From assembly GCF_009725205.1 (NCBI RefSeq), contig NZ_WNZY01000023.1, forward strand, positions 1-64,000: a stretch of 64,000 nt of DNA. Direction: 5' to 3'. The DNA is from Paenibacillus timonensis. GTDB lineage: Bacteria; Bacillota; Bacilli; Paenibacillales; Paenibacillaceae. Every line of letters starts with the position of its first letter. Position 1 is the stretch's first letter. Positions 26,546 through 35,507 of this stretch are shown here, one piece after another. Under the pieces are notes generated by a model that did no database searches, was not told the origin of the DNA, and was given only the letters and a program-made list of their open reading frames with translations. Both the position numbers and the translations under genes were made by a program.

Positions 26546-27763
26546 TTACAAATAAGGCATTGGGTCTACCGGGTTTCCGTTAATCCGGACTTCAAAGTGG
26601 CAATGCGGGCCGGTCGAGTTACCGGTGCTTCCCACTTCGGCGATTTTTTCGCCTTTCTTGACTTGCTCGCCTTTTTCTACTTTAATTCCGCCGTTGCGGA
26701 TATGGCCGTAGAGCGTCCACACGTTGTCGCCGTGGTCGATGATCACCGTATTACCGTACCCACTCCACCATTCTGCAACGATGACGACGCCGTCCTCAGC
26801 CGCATGGATATCCGTACCTTGGGGGGCCGCGAAATCCACGCCGGTATGTTTCTTTTTCACGCCGGTAATCGGGTGGATCCGCGTACCATATCCGGAAGAA
26901 ATTCGTGCGCCGTCCACCGGCAGACCAAACGAACCGCCGTTGCCTTTGAATCCGCCCGAACCGTTAGAACTCTTTTTATATTTATAAACCTGAGCCGCCT
27001 TCAGCTTGTTCTTCTCTTGCTCCAAAGCGGCCCGTTTCGTTGCCAGTTCAATGAGGAGCGCTTCCTGCTCTTCGCTAATGTCTTCGGATTGTTCAATGTC
27101 GGCGTTGTATTTCGCGATCAGTTGCTGCTTCTCGTTCTCTTTAGATTCCAAATCGCTCTTGCGGGATTCGGCATCCGCGTAAAGCTGCTTCACTTTTGCA
27201 TAGTCCTGCTTCAACTGTTGTTGCTGCTGCACGATCAGTTCCTTGTCCCGTTTGTGCTCATCCAAAAGTACATGGTCCTGGTTGGCTATCGCCTGCAAGG
27301 AGTCTGCCCGTTCCAGAAAATCAGTAAAGCTAGTGGAGGACAGCAGCACGTCCAAATAGGAAACGACGCCATCCGTATACATCAACCGGACACGGGTATC
27401 GAGCAAATGCGAGCGTTCCTCGATCCGAGCCTGGGTCTGGTCCAATTTTTCCGCGGTCGTCCGCAAGTCTTGCTCGGTCTTATCAATGTCTAGCGAAATT
27501 TGGGTCAACTCGTTGCTGACAACCTCGATCTGCCCCATCAATTGTTTCAGGTAATTGGTGTTTTTATTAACGTAATGCTGCGCTTCTTGCTTCTGATTTG
27601 CGGCATTTTCTTGTTGCTTCTTGGCCTGTTTGGCCTGCTCCTGAAGCTGCTTCAACTCTTTGTCGATCTGGCTGATGGTTTTCGTTTTGGCGAAGCCTTC
27701 GGTAGGTTGGAAGATGAAAGCGGCTAATGCGACAACGGTGATCGTGGTTATCCATTTCTTCAA
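26546..27763 (-). CDS. Murein hydrolase (activator), coiled coil plus M23 domain
   Basis: A secreted 405-residue protein with a signal peptide (MKKWITTITVVALAAFIF...GFA), a long coiled coil (about 28-255, rich in Gln/Lys/Glu) and a LytM/M23 peptidase domain. Metal ligands are visible in HTGVDFAAP and PHCHFEV. EnvC-like proteins with this layout are controlled by FtsEX, and ftsE-ftsX lie immediately upstream. The active-site residues look intact, so it may itself cut peptidoglycan cross-links rather than only activate amidases. The start is TTG (TTG AAG AAA TGG), with GGATGGGG 8 nt upstream; no ATG fits. Family 1 repeats sit on both sides. Confidence 0.88.
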   Translation of the reverse strand: MKKWITTITVVALAAFIFQPTEGFAKTKTISQIDKELKQLQEQAKQAKKQQENAANQKQEAQHYVNKNTNYLKQLMGQIEVVSNELTQISLDIDKTEQDLRTTAEKLDQTQARIEERSHLLDTRVRLMYTDGVVSYLDVLLSSTSFTDFLERADSLQAIANQDHVLLDEHKRDKELIVQQQQQLKQDYAKVKQLYADAESRKSDLESKENEKQQLIAKYNADIEQSEDISEEQEALLIELATKRAALEQEKNKLKAAQVYKYKKSSNGSGGFKGNGGSFGLPVDGARISSGYGTRIHPITGVKKKHTGVDFAAPQGTDIHAAEDGVVIVAEWWSGYGNTVIIDHGDNVWTLYGHIRNGGIKVEKGEQVKKGEKIAEVGSTGNSTGPHCHFEVRINGNPVDPMPYL

Positions 27764-27792
27764 CTTTGTTTCCCCATCCTTCGTATAAGGTA

Positions 27793-28033
27793 GTTAAAAA
27801 TACGGCTTTTGATCGCGATGTAATTCTCCGAAGCAACTCGACGTCGAATCTTGAATTCACCCAATCCAAGCTGATGCTTCCGAAGCCATGTTTCCTTCGG
27901 AAACATTTCAGTTGCTCACGTAGCCTCCAGCTACGCTCCGCTACTCACTCCCTAGCTTCATCCAACCTAAAGCGTTTTGAAAAAACGCACTTCGAAAGCA
28001 TAAGCTACGGCACTGAAAAGCCGGATTTTTAAC
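27793..28033. repeat. Family 1 inverted-repeat element, long copy e
   Basis: 241 bp. The ends GTTAAAAATACGGCTTTT / AAAAGCCGGATTTTTAAC are complementary at 17 of 18 positions. Core motifs are as in the other copies, but two extra segments are inserted: one a hairpin TTTCC/GGAAA near 27888, one GCGTTTT/AAAACGC near 27972. It fills the ftsX-M23 spacer. Confidence 0.85.
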
Positions 28034-28073
28034 CTCATTAAATTTCTTGAGTTCAGCTTTTGATCGCGATGCA

Positions 28074-28988
28074 CTACACCTTCAGAAACTTCCGGATCGA
28101 CATCGTACTTCCCCAAACCCCGATCAAGAATCCCAGCCCAACGAGTAATCCGCCCAATTCCAGTCCGATCTCGCTTAACGGAACCAACTGAAGGGCCAGG
28201 GTGACATCGGCTTTCACCGAGGATACCAGTTCGTTGTAACCGAAGAACAACACGCCAACGGTGATCAGGGAACCGATCAAACCGATCATTGCGCCTTCCA
28301 CGAAAAACGGCCACCGAATAAAGGTATTCGTCGCGCCGACCAGCTTCATGATGCCGATCTCACGGCGACGGGCCAAAATCGTAACTCGAATCGTATTGGA
28401 GATGAGGAACATCGCCATCAGCCCTAGGCCAGCCACAAAGGCAAAGCCGATATTGCGGATCGCCCGGGTGATTTTGAACAATTTCTCCACCGTGCCTTGT
28501 CCGTAATTGACTTTATAGATCGGCTTCTCCTCGTACTTATCGTTTAGCGCGGTAATTTTGCTTGCTACATAAGGCGCGGTCGTCGGCTCGATGACCTGCA
28601 CTTCGAACGTGTCAGGGATCGGATTCGTCGTTTCGTCGTAACCCTCCAACAAGTCCTTGCCTTCCTCGCCAAGCTTTTCCCGGAAATCCTTCAAGCCTTC
28701 GGCCTTGGGGATCAGCGTGACTTTGCTGACTTCTTCCATCGAGCCAATATCGTTATATACCTGATCGCGTACAGCTTCGGTCACATTTGTGTTCAGATAG
28801 GCCTTGATCTGCACTTGGCTGTCCGCCTCATCGGCAAACGAATTGACATTCAGCACAAGCAGGGTAAACACGCCTAAGATCAGCAGCGAAACGATAATCG
28901 AGGTCACGGACGCCACCGACATCCAGCCGTTACGGAACACGCTCTTCGCGCCCTCCCGCAAATGCCGCAAGAAGGTGCTAATATTCAT
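28074..28988 (-). CDS. ftsX: Cell-division/elongation ABC transporter permease FtsX
   Basis: Membrane partner of FtsE that transmits ATP-driven movement to a wall hydrolase outside the cell. One helix near the N-terminus (VASVTSIIVSLLILGVFTLLV), an extracellular loop of about 110 residues, then three helices at 170-300 (IGFAFVAGLGLMAMFLISNT; GAMIGLIGSLITVGVLFFGY; LGGLLVGLGFLIGVWGS), the FtsX pattern. 304 residues. Its start overlaps the end of ftsE by 11 bp. The next gene is the M23 protein, its likely output. Confidence 0.94.
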   Translation of the reverse strand: MNISTFLRHLREGAKSVFRNGWMSVASVTSIIVSLLILGVFTLLVLNVNSFADEADSQVQIKAYLNTNVTEAVRDQVYNDIGSMEEVSKVTLIPKAEGLKDFREKLGEEGKDLLEGYDETTNPIPDTFEVQVIEPTTAPYVASKITALNDKYEEKPIYKVNYGQGTVEKLFKITRAIRNIGFAFVAGLGLMAMFLISNTIRVTILARRREIGIMKLVGATNTFIRWPFFVEGAMIGLIGSLITVGVLFFGYNELVSSVKADVTLALQLVPLSEIGLELGGLLVGLGFLIGVWGSTMSIRKFLKV

Positions 28989-29664
28989 AACCGTATTCCC
29001 CTCTCAGCTGGTCTCGCACGATATTGCCGTGTTCGATCGCGATGACGCGTTTGCGCATCGTGTTCACAATCTCTTTGTTGTGGGTAGCCATAACGATGGT
29101 AGTTCCGCGGAAATTGATTTCATCCAACAGCTGCATGATCCCCCAGGAGGTCTCGGGATCGAGGTTCCCCGTGGGCTCGTCCGCAATAATGACGGACGGA
29201 TTATTCACGATCGCCCGGGCGATCGCCACACGTTGCTGCTCTCCGCCGGAAAGTTGGGAAGGATCGCGGTTGGCTTTATTTTTCAGCCCGACGAGGTCGA
29301 GCACTTCCATCACGCGTTTCTTGATGATCTTCTTGGGGGCTTCGATGACCTCCAAAGCAAAGGCGACATTCTCGTAGGCCGACAGCTTCGGAAGCAGCCG
29401 AAAATCCTGAAAAATAACCCCGATATTTCGGCGCACATAGGGAATTTTGCGAGGTTTGAGCTTGCCAATGTTAAAGCCATTGACGGAAATTTGCCCTTTA
29501 GTAGGCACTTCTTCCCGGTAAATTAGTTTCATGAAGGTCGATTTCCCTGCACCGGAGGGACCAACTAAATACACGAATTCATTACGGTCGATTTTGATCG
29601 AAACGCCTTTAAGGGCGTGGGTTCCATTCGGATACGTCTTCCAGACATCCTGCATTTCTATCAC
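28978..29664 (-). CDS. ftsE: Cell-division ABC transporter ATPase FtsE
   Basis: ATPase of the FtsEX complex. Walker [10 protein letters not shown] (about 36-44), signature [14 protein letters not shown], Walker [15 protein letters not shown] and the H-loop MATHNKE are all intact. 228 residues, as usual. First gene of ftsE-ftsX-M23-ctpB. The 229-bp divergent spacer toward the VanW gene holds a perfect 6-bp inverted repeat GTAACA/TGTTAC near 29779. Confidence 0.95.
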   Translation of the reverse strand: MIEMQDVWKTYPNGTHALKGVSIKIDRNEFVYLVGPSGAGKSTFMKLIYREEVPTKGQISVNGFNIGKLKPRKIPYVRRNIGVIFQDFRLLPKLSAYENVAFALEVIEAPKKIIKKRVMEVLDLVGLKNKANRDPSQLSGGEQQRVAIARAIVNNPSVIIADEPTGNLDPETSWGIMQLLDEINFRGTTIVMATHNKEIVNTMRKRVIAIEHGNIVRDQLRGEYGYEY

Positions 29665-29893
29665 TTAATCACGTCCTAGATCTATGATTCCGTTCTATAG
29701 ATGACCCTTTTTTACATTCGACATGTTCCTGCCAAATCCTTTAAAACCTGAGTAATTTCCTTGAAGTCCGATTTTTATTGTAACAAAGATGTTACCTCTT
29801 GAGTACCCGAAAGTTTCCGACATTTTGATCATACATATGGTTGTACAACGTTCTTTTCTATTAAATATAGGTCTTTAGATAAAGGAGCCGGTT

Positions 29894-31414
29894 ATGAAAA
29901 AGAAATATTTGGCAGTGATCTTCCTCTGTGTCGGGCTCCTTGGCACGGCGTTTTGGGGAGCGTTAACTTTATATGTCTCGCAGGACAACTTGCCGTCAGG
30001 GACCCTTGTGGCCGGAATGGAGTTGGGCCGACGCCATCGGGCGGAAGCCTTGCAATTGCTCGACCAGGAAATCGCCGCATTGAGCCGAAAGCAAGTAGTG
30101 TTTACGGTGGACGGCAGTGTGAAAACGATGACTTGGGCGGAGGCAGGGGTTACGTTTGGAGCGGAACCGTTTAAGGAGGAGGTACGTCGGCTGGGGGAGG
30201 GATCTTTATGGGAGCGGCTGCAGACAAGAAGAAATTTTGATCGACAGTGGCTGCTTACCATAACTTTTGATCCTCGGAAACTGCAAACGGTGTTTACCCC
30301 CGAATGGGAAAAATCCCAGTTTGGCTCTCCGGTCAACGCCGTGCGGACGATCACAACGGACGATCAGATCCGTTACCAGCCGGGAACCGCTGTGAAACGC
30401 ATCGATTGGGACCGCTTGTTGGAGATCGTACCGACGCGGCTCGGGGAGGAAGTGCGCCGATTGGAAAGTAATTCATGGCGTAAACCGATGCCGACACAGG
30501 AGGCATTGTCGTTGTCGAGTCAGCTTCCCACAATGCGATTTACCGTACCGCTGAAAACCGTGCAGCCCAAGATCACCGTGGATCTTCTCAAAAAGGAAGG
30601 AATCCGCCGCAAAATCGTCCAATTCTCCACCAGCCTGCGGACCAGCGGAGTCGGACGGGTACATAACGTCGACTCAGCGGCCCGCAGCATCGATGGGACC
30701 GTGCTGGCCCCGGGCGAGATTTTCGATTATGGCGAAGCGATTGAATACGCCGAGAAGACGTTTGGGTTCCAGGAAGCCCCGGTTATATTTGGGGGCAGGC
30801 TGGTGCCCGGGGTCGGGGGCGGTATCTGTCAGGTGTCGAGCACGCTCTACAATGCGGCAGTACGTGCCGGGCTGTCGATCGTGGAGCGGCGGAACCATTC
30901 CCTGCCGGTCAGCTATTTGCCCAAGGGGCAGGACGCGACGTTCGCTAAAGGCTACATTAACTTCCGCTTCAAGAACACCTCTGGGCACCATCTCTTAATC
31001 CGCGCCACGGTGGAAAATCGCCAACTCACCGTTAAACTGTTCGGCGATATCCCGGAGAACGTCAGCTACTCGCTCGAATCCCGTACGGCGGAGATCATCC
31101 CTCCACCAAACAAATTTGTGGCGAATGCCTCCCTCCCAGCCGGAAGCCGTCAGGTGCTCGTACGTGGGAAACAGGGGTATGTCGTTGAAACGTATCGGAT
31201 CAAAATGGTGAACGGCCGCACGGTTGACCGCACGCTGCTCTCCAAGGACACGTACCCGGCTCAGCCGACAGTGATCGCCGTGCGCGATACTAAGGGTGGC
31301 GCTGCAGGCGGCAACTCCAACAATAGCAATAGGAGCGGGCGTCCCGAGGGCACCCCGTCGGAGCGCCCTCCTAAACAACTTTTAGAGGACGGCGTAAACG
31401 GTCCGAATTTCTAG
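29894..31414 (+). CDS. VanW family protein, YoaR-like
   Basis: Exported, membrane-anchored protein of 506 residues. An N-terminal helix (YLAVIFLCVGLLGTAFWGAL) is followed by a peptidoglycan-binding-4-type region (about 35-230) and a VanW domain (about 250-385). The latter shows the family motifs TVLAPGEIFDYGEAIEYA, GGGICQVSSTLYNAAVRAGL and ERRNHSLPVSYLPKGQDATF. The C-terminus has a G5-like beta stretch and a Ser/Asn/Pro-rich tail. VanW is named after vancomycin clusters but has no proven role; chromosomal copies like B. subtilis YoaR are linked to the envelope. A promoter TTGTAC-17-AATATA is possible near 29840. A GGGGGG/CCCCCC hairpin without a T-run follows the stop. Confidence 0.85.
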   Translation: MKKKYLAVIFLCVGLLGTAFWGALTLYVSQDNLPSGTLVAGMELGRRHRAEALQLLDQEIAALSRKQVVFTVDGSVKTMTWAEAGVTFGAEPFKEEVRRLGEGSLWERLQTRRNFDRQWLLTITFDPRKLQTVFTPEWEKSQFGSPVNAVRTITTDDQIRYQPGTAVKRIDWDRLLEIVPTRLGEEVRRLESNSWRKPMPTQEALSLSSQLPTMRFTVPLKTVQPKITVDLLKKEGIRRKIVQFSTSLRTSGVGRVHNVDSAARSIDGTVLAPGEIFDYGEAIEYAEKTFGFQEAPVIFGGRLVPGVGGGICQVSSTLYNAAVRAGLSIVERRNHSLPVSYLPKGQDATFAKGYINFRFKNTSGHHLLIRATVENRQLTVKLFGDIPENVSYSLESRTAEIIPPPNKFVANASLPAGSRQVLVRGKQGYVVETYRIKMVNGRTVDRTLLSKDTYPAQPTVIAVRDTKGGAAGGNSNNSNRSGRPEGTPSERPPKQLLEDGVNGPNF

Positions 31415-31454
31415 GGGGGGCACTCGCCCCCCACCCCTAAACCCGCTGATCGCC

Positions 31455-31660
31455 CGTTATAACGGTAAAAAAGGGCGCTATTTCGCCAAATTCACACCTC
31501 CTTACCGAAATAAGGGAATATTATGGCGTTATTTTACGATTTGAAGTCAATACTCGCGACGTTCGCGACTTTCCGCCTGTAATAAGGACATTTTTTACCG
31601 TTATTTCCCCGGAAATTGTCTTGGCGAGTCAAATAAGACCATAAAACGGCGCTATTTCTT
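31455..31660. repeat. Family 2 four-unit palindromic element R4 (variant)
   Basis: Units start at about 31455, 31505, 31576 and 31628, again about 50 bp apart in pairs. Sequences differ from R1-R3 (TAACGGTAAAAAAGGGCGCT, AAATAAGGGAAT...CGTTATTT), but the inverted layout is the same: unit 1 pairs with unit 3 and unit 2 with unit 4. It ends 7 bp from the stop codon of gene B. Confidence 0.75.
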
Positions 31661-31666
31661 CCCGAG

Positions 31667-32332
31667 TTACAAGATAAGCCGTTTGGCGTCGAGTGAAAGC
31701 TGATAAGAACGTACTCGTACGCTTCCGCTAGCGGGTTGGATCCACCGTTTCTCCGACAATTGCCGCAGCCATTTGCGCGCCGTTTTGTTCTCCACTCCCA
31801 TCGTCAAGCAAATATCCCCCGGTGTTAAGGGTCTACCCACTCGTAGGAACAGACGAATTAGCTCCTTCTCATGGTAGTTAGCCTGAAATAAAGTCTCCCC
31901 CTCCCCCAACCACCTTCCCATAAACTGCTGCAGTGTCTGTTGGCAGTAGTGAGGGTTGTCGCTGACGTCATCGTAGGTAAAGCGCAGCACTTTCCAACCA
32001 TCCAGAATCAGGTCGTTTTGCCGCCGACATTGGTCCGAGAAGCGGTCACGGCTGATGTTTCGTAAGTGAGGGCCAAACCCGTCGATTTCGATCGCCAGTT
32101 GCACTCCCGAGCGAAGGTAAGCAAAGTCGAGATATCGCATCCCATCTTTAAAGTCCGTCACCTCATATTCGGGATGAAGATGGCGGAAATGCCCGAAGGC
32201 GGGCCACCACACTTTTTCGACAAAAGCCTTCTCTGCGTGCCCATGGCCCTCCCGCAGCCTCCGTTCCCTCTCGCCTTCCCGATGACTCAAATGATCGCTG
32301 AGCCACCATGCATACGTCTCCTGAAATCCCAT
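31667..32332 (-). CDS. Orphan PD-(D/E)XK-like protein with C-terminal winged helix (B)
   Basis: 221 residues, paralogous to gene A (22045-22695). The nuclease-like core is complete: RYLDFAYL (Asp69), AIEIDGFGPH (Glu82, Asp84, His89) and RFSDQCRRQNDLILDGWKVL ending LRFTYDDV, the pattern of DUF559/Vsr-type endonucleases. Residues 155-212 look like a winged helix (PLTPGDICLTMGVENKTARKWL) ending VRSYQL. The start has GGGGAGG 8 nt upstream; the open frame before it runs through the leader hairpin. It is preceded by the same attenuator leader as gene A and followed by repeat R4 within 7 bp. No methylase or other restriction partner is nearby. Confidence 0.78.
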   Translation of the reverse strand: MGFQETYAWWLSDHLSHREGERERRLREGHGHAEKAFVEKVWWPAFGHFRHLHPEYEVTDFKDGMRYLDFAYLRSGVQLAIEIDGFGPHLRNISRDRFSDQCRRQNDLILDGWKVLRFTYDDVSDNPHYCQQTLQQFMGRWLGEGETLFQANYHEKELIRLFLRVGRPLTPGDICLTMGVENKTARKWLRQLSEKRWIQPASGSVRVRSYQLSLDAKRLIL

Positions 32333-32351
32333 CTCATTAACCTCCCCGTAG

Positions 32352-32412
32352 AAAATAAAAACGCCTTTCGTCGACGGATATTTCATCCGACAACAAAAGG
32401 CGTGTGCTTCAC
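32352..32412 (-). promoter_or_regulatory. Attenuator leader of gene B
   Basis: Minus strand begins GTGAAGCACACGCC. The stem GCCTTT / AAAGGC continues inward with GTTG / CGAC and CGGAT / ATCCG, followed by TTTTTATTTTC and then the GGGGAGG ribosome site. It matches the leader of gene A in order and in both conserved ends; the stem interior differs. Confidence 0.65.
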
Positions 32413-32660
32413 GACTAGTTTACTTGTTCTATGCCCCATTCTACCACAAGCCTGCGAAATCCTTCCACTTCTCCATTAGTTAGTTTACTCGTAAATAGCT
32501 GTAGTTCTCCGCGCTGACGTCTGAGTTGCCGCACAAAGTAACTTGAAGTATACTGAACTGCGTCTGACGTATCTCCTCAAGTCAGCGATCAATTCACTGC
32601 ATAAAATAACCATTCAAATCTCTAAACTAGAGTAACAGAGCGAAGGAGGCTTCCTTTCAT

Positions 32661-33950
32661 ATGAATAAAACGATCGTCCCCGCCTTGCTTCGGGAACGCG
32701 GTGCCTCCGTTTGGCTGCTGGTCACCGCGGTTCTGCTAACCGCCGCCGCCTTGCGGTCCCCTATCACCGGGGTTGGCGCCATCATCGGCGAGATCGAAGC
32801 GGCCACGGGCTTGTCGCACACGCTGTCGGGTATGCTGACGACGCTCCCGCTGATCGCCTTCGCGGTGTTTGCGTTGGCTGCGCCGGGCTTGTCCGCGAAG
32901 TTCGGCATCGAGCGAACGTTATTCTTCAGCATGATCCTGATGACCGGCGGTATTCTCGTCCGTTCGCTGCCGTCCGTGACCGCGTTATTTGCCGGTACCG
33001 CGCTAATCGGCATCGCCATCGCCATCGGCAACGTGCTGCTACCCGGGCTGATCAAACGTGATTTTCCGCAACAAGTCGGGCTAATGACCAGCCTGTTCAC
33101 CACGTGCCTGACCTTCTGGGCGGCGATCTCCTCCGGGATCAGCGTGCCGCTATCCCAAGGCCCGCTCGGGTGGCGCGGCGCGTTAACCATTTGGGTTGCG
33201 TTGACAGCGGTCAGCGCCCTCGTCTGGCTGCCATTGCTCCCACGGCTTGATAAAGCATCCGGGCGCAACGGCCAGACCACGGGCGCAAACCACTCCCGCA
33301 TCTCAGAGGTGGGAGTGGCCACCGACCCGGCGAGCCGCCCATCGACCCAAGGCGAAGCCACCGGCACACGCTTCCGCATATGGCGCTCTCCGGTCGCTTG
33401 GCTGGTGACGATGTTTATGGGCTTCCAGTCGATCCTGTTTTACGTCAGTATCTCCTGGCTGCCGGATATCCTGCAGGAGCGCGGAATGAGCGCCGAACAA
33501 GCCGGTTGGATGCTGTCGCTCATGCAACTGATCAGTATGGCCGGTTCGTTCTTGATGCCGCTGCTCGCCGCGCGGTCCAACAGCCAGAAATGGCTGACCG
33601 CCGCCACCGCCGCCTTATGCGTGATCGGCTTCGGCGGCATCTGGGCAGGGCCGGTCTCGCTGGCCGCTCTCTCCATCCTCTTGCTCGGGATCGGCTCCGG
33701 CTCAACCTTCGGCCTTGCGATCGTCTTCTTCTCGCTTCGCTCACGGACGACGGAGCAGGCCAGCGCCCTGTCGGGTATGGCGCAATCGGTCGGTTATGTA
33801 CTTGCCGCGTTCGGGCCTACGCTGTTCGGTTATCTCCACGACTTTAGCGGTAGCTGGGATACTCCGCTTGCCGTGATTACCGGAGTATCGATCCTAACCG
33901 CCCTGTTCGGCTACGCCGCCGGCCGCAAAGGATATGTCGACGCCGCATAG
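32661..33950 (+). CDS. MFS transporter, CynX/NimT family
   Basis: A 429-residue permease with 12 predicted membrane helices, of the CynX/NimT (YeaN-like) branch. Pointers are LTAAALRSPITGVGAII at the start, LPLIAFAVFALAAPGLSAKFG, and GNVLLPGLIKRDFPQQVGLM in helix 4. Members are linked to cyanate or 2-nitroimidazole transport, but the substrate is not readable. The central loop (about 195-235) is long and hydrophilic. Ribosome site GGAGG 11 nt before the ATG. It converges with the next MFS gene at a shared terminator. Confidence 0.85.
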   Translation: MNKTIVPALLRERGASVWLLVTAVLLTAAALRSPITGVGAIIGEIEAATGLSHTLSGMLTTLPLIAFAVFALAAPGLSAKFGIERTLFFSMILMTGGILVRSLPSVTALFAGTALIGIAIAIGNVLLPGLIKRDFPQQVGLMTSLFTTCLTFWAAISSGISVPLSQGPLGWRGALTIWVALTAVSALVWLPLLPRLDKASGRNGQTTGANHSRISEVGVATDPASRPSTQGEATGTRFRIWRSPVAWLVTMFMGFQSILFYVSISWLPDILQERGMSAEQAGWMLSLMQLISMAGSFLMPLLAARSNSQKWLTAATAALCVIGFGGIWAGPVSLAALSILLLGIGSGSTFGLAIVFFSLRSRTTEQASALSGMAQSVGYVLAAFGPTLFGYLHDFSGSWDTPLAVITGVSILTALFGYAAGRKGYVDAA

Positions 33951-34007
33951 GCGCAGACTGTAAACCGACTGACCGATTACCCGTCCCCGCGGTCCTGTCG
34001 GTTGTCC

Positions 34008-34032
34008 GAATGTTGCACTTTCTGCAACATTC
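34008..34032. repeat. Perfect 10-bp inverted repeat
   Basis: GAATGTTGCA, CTTTC, TGCAACATTC, 58 bp after the CynX-type stop codon. No T-run follows, so it is a protein-binding palindrome or an RNA hairpin rather than a terminator. Confidence 0.6.
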
Positions 34033-34061
34033 CACCCCACCACCTGCACCTCATCCCTACG

Positions 34062-34122
34062 CAAAAAAAGCTGTCCCGGACGGAGCCCCTATTACAGGAA
34101 CTCCGAAGGACAGCTTTTCTTT
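34062..34122. terminator. Bidirectional terminator
   Basis: AAAAGCTGTCC / GGACAGCTTTT with T-runs readable on both strands, between convergent transporter genes. Confidence 0.85.
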
Positions 34123-34133
34123 ACCTCCAAACC

Positions 34134-35399
34134 TCAGCTCGTAGGCTGTTCGCCCAACTGCGGCTGTTGCTGCAGAGCCGGTTTATGTTTGAAGATCGGC
34201 ACCAGAATCATTGCACCTAGCAACATGATGATGCCGGATACAGCGTATATCCCGACGAGCGGGAAGATGGTCTTCAGCACGCCGGACAACGACATCATGA
34301 TGACCATCATCCCCATGAACATCGGACTCAATACGCCGTTGACGCGGCCGACATAAGACTGTTCCGTCCATTGCAGGATCATCGTGTTGATCCCGATCTG
34401 GATGCAAGGGAACGTCAGGCCGTTCAGGAACTGCAGCACCAGGGTTAACGGAACACTGGTCGACAGCCCCATGCCTACGATACAGACGGCGCTAATCGCC
34501 ATCCCGAAGGCAAGCAGGACTTGGGGGGGAACTTTTTTGGCCAAGCCCATAATTGCACCGCCGCCAATCAACATCGCTACACCGTTAACCGCCAGAAGAA
34601 ATTGCAGGAATTCCTTAGGCTGGCCCAACCGTTCGGTGACGACGAACAACCCCAGCGTTTGGATGATCCCGACGGAGAAGCCAGCGATCGCGAACGTCGC
34701 GCCCAGCACTTTCAATACGGGGCTACGCCATACATACCGGAAGCCGTCCGCCAGTTCTTTGCGGATATTTCCGGTTTGCTCGCGCTTTGCCTCTTGCTCC
34801 TCATCCGCCGGAAGCCGGAACAGTACCAAAGCGGAGATCAGGAACGCCACGCCCATAACGCCAATCGACACGTAGATCCCAAATTGGTGGTAAGAGAAAA
34901 TCCCCAGCGACGGCCCAATGACCATGAAAATGGCTACCAGCGACTGGAACAACGCCATTCCCTGTTGCACCTTCTCCGGATGAACATGCTGCTTGAACAG
35001 CTTCATCACCGATGGCTGCGAGAACTGCGACAGAATCGCCGAAATGAAGGTCGCAAAATAGACCGCTTCCCACGATTCATACAGCAAGGTCAACAGCACG
35101 GCGAATACCGAGATCGCGGACAGGAAGTCGCACCAGATCATCGTCCGCTTCGGCTTCCACCGGTCGGCGAACGCTCCGCCGATGAAGGAGAACACAAAAA
35201 TCGGTGCAAATTCGACGACAGAAATCAGCGAGATCGCGAGCGGATCGTTGTTGGTCTGATCTGTTACGAACATCAGAATCGCAAAGTTACGGACCCAGAT
35301 CCCGATCTGCAAAAACAGGTTGGAGATTAGGATCGTCTGGTAGAACCGGTTCCGGAACAAACTGCCGGAAGCGGGTAAAGCCTGTGAATTATGACTCAT
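34134..35399 (-). CDS. MFS exporter, EntS/macrolide-efflux type
   Basis: A 421-residue, 12-helix major facilitator. SVVEFAPIFVFSFIGGAFADRWKPKRTM contains the motif-A-like GGAFADRWKPKRTM typical of the MFS_3 (EntS, MefA-like) exporters. Ribosome site GAGGTG 8 nt before the ATG. Monocistronic. A drug or siderophore role is possible; no neighbour helps to decide. Confidence 0.85.
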   Translation of the reverse strand: MSHNSQALPASGSLFRNRFYQTILISNLFLQIGIWVRNFAILMFVTDQTNNDPLAISLISVVEFAPIFVFSFIGGAFADRWKPKRTMIWCDFLSAISVFAVLLTLLYESWEAVYFATFISAILSQFSQPSVMKLFKQHVHPEKVQQGMALFQSLVAIFMVIGPSLGIFSYHQFGIYVSIGVMGVAFLISALVLFRLPADEEQEAKREQTGNIRKELADGFRYVWRSPVLKVLGATFAIAGFSVGIIQTLGLFVVTERLGQPKEFLQFLLAVNGVAMLIGGGAIMGLAKKVPPQVLLAFGMAISAVCIVGMGLSTSVPLTLVLQFLNGLTFPCIQIGINTMILQWTEQSYVGRVNGVLSPMFMGMMVIMMSLSGVLKTIFPLVGIYAVSGIIMLLGAMILVPIFKHKPALQQQPQLGEQPTS

Positions 35400-35507
35400 C
35401 TTCTAAACACCTCATTACTTCTTAACTTGCTAGGATGAACTATTGATTATCCATATTTCATAGAGTGATGTCAAATGTTTCTTTTAATCCCTTGTTTCCG
35501 GAAAAGA

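Noticed and set aside
32333..32386. N-terminal extension of gene B
   Set aside because: It translates the leader hairpin; GGGGAGG sits correctly for the later ATG.
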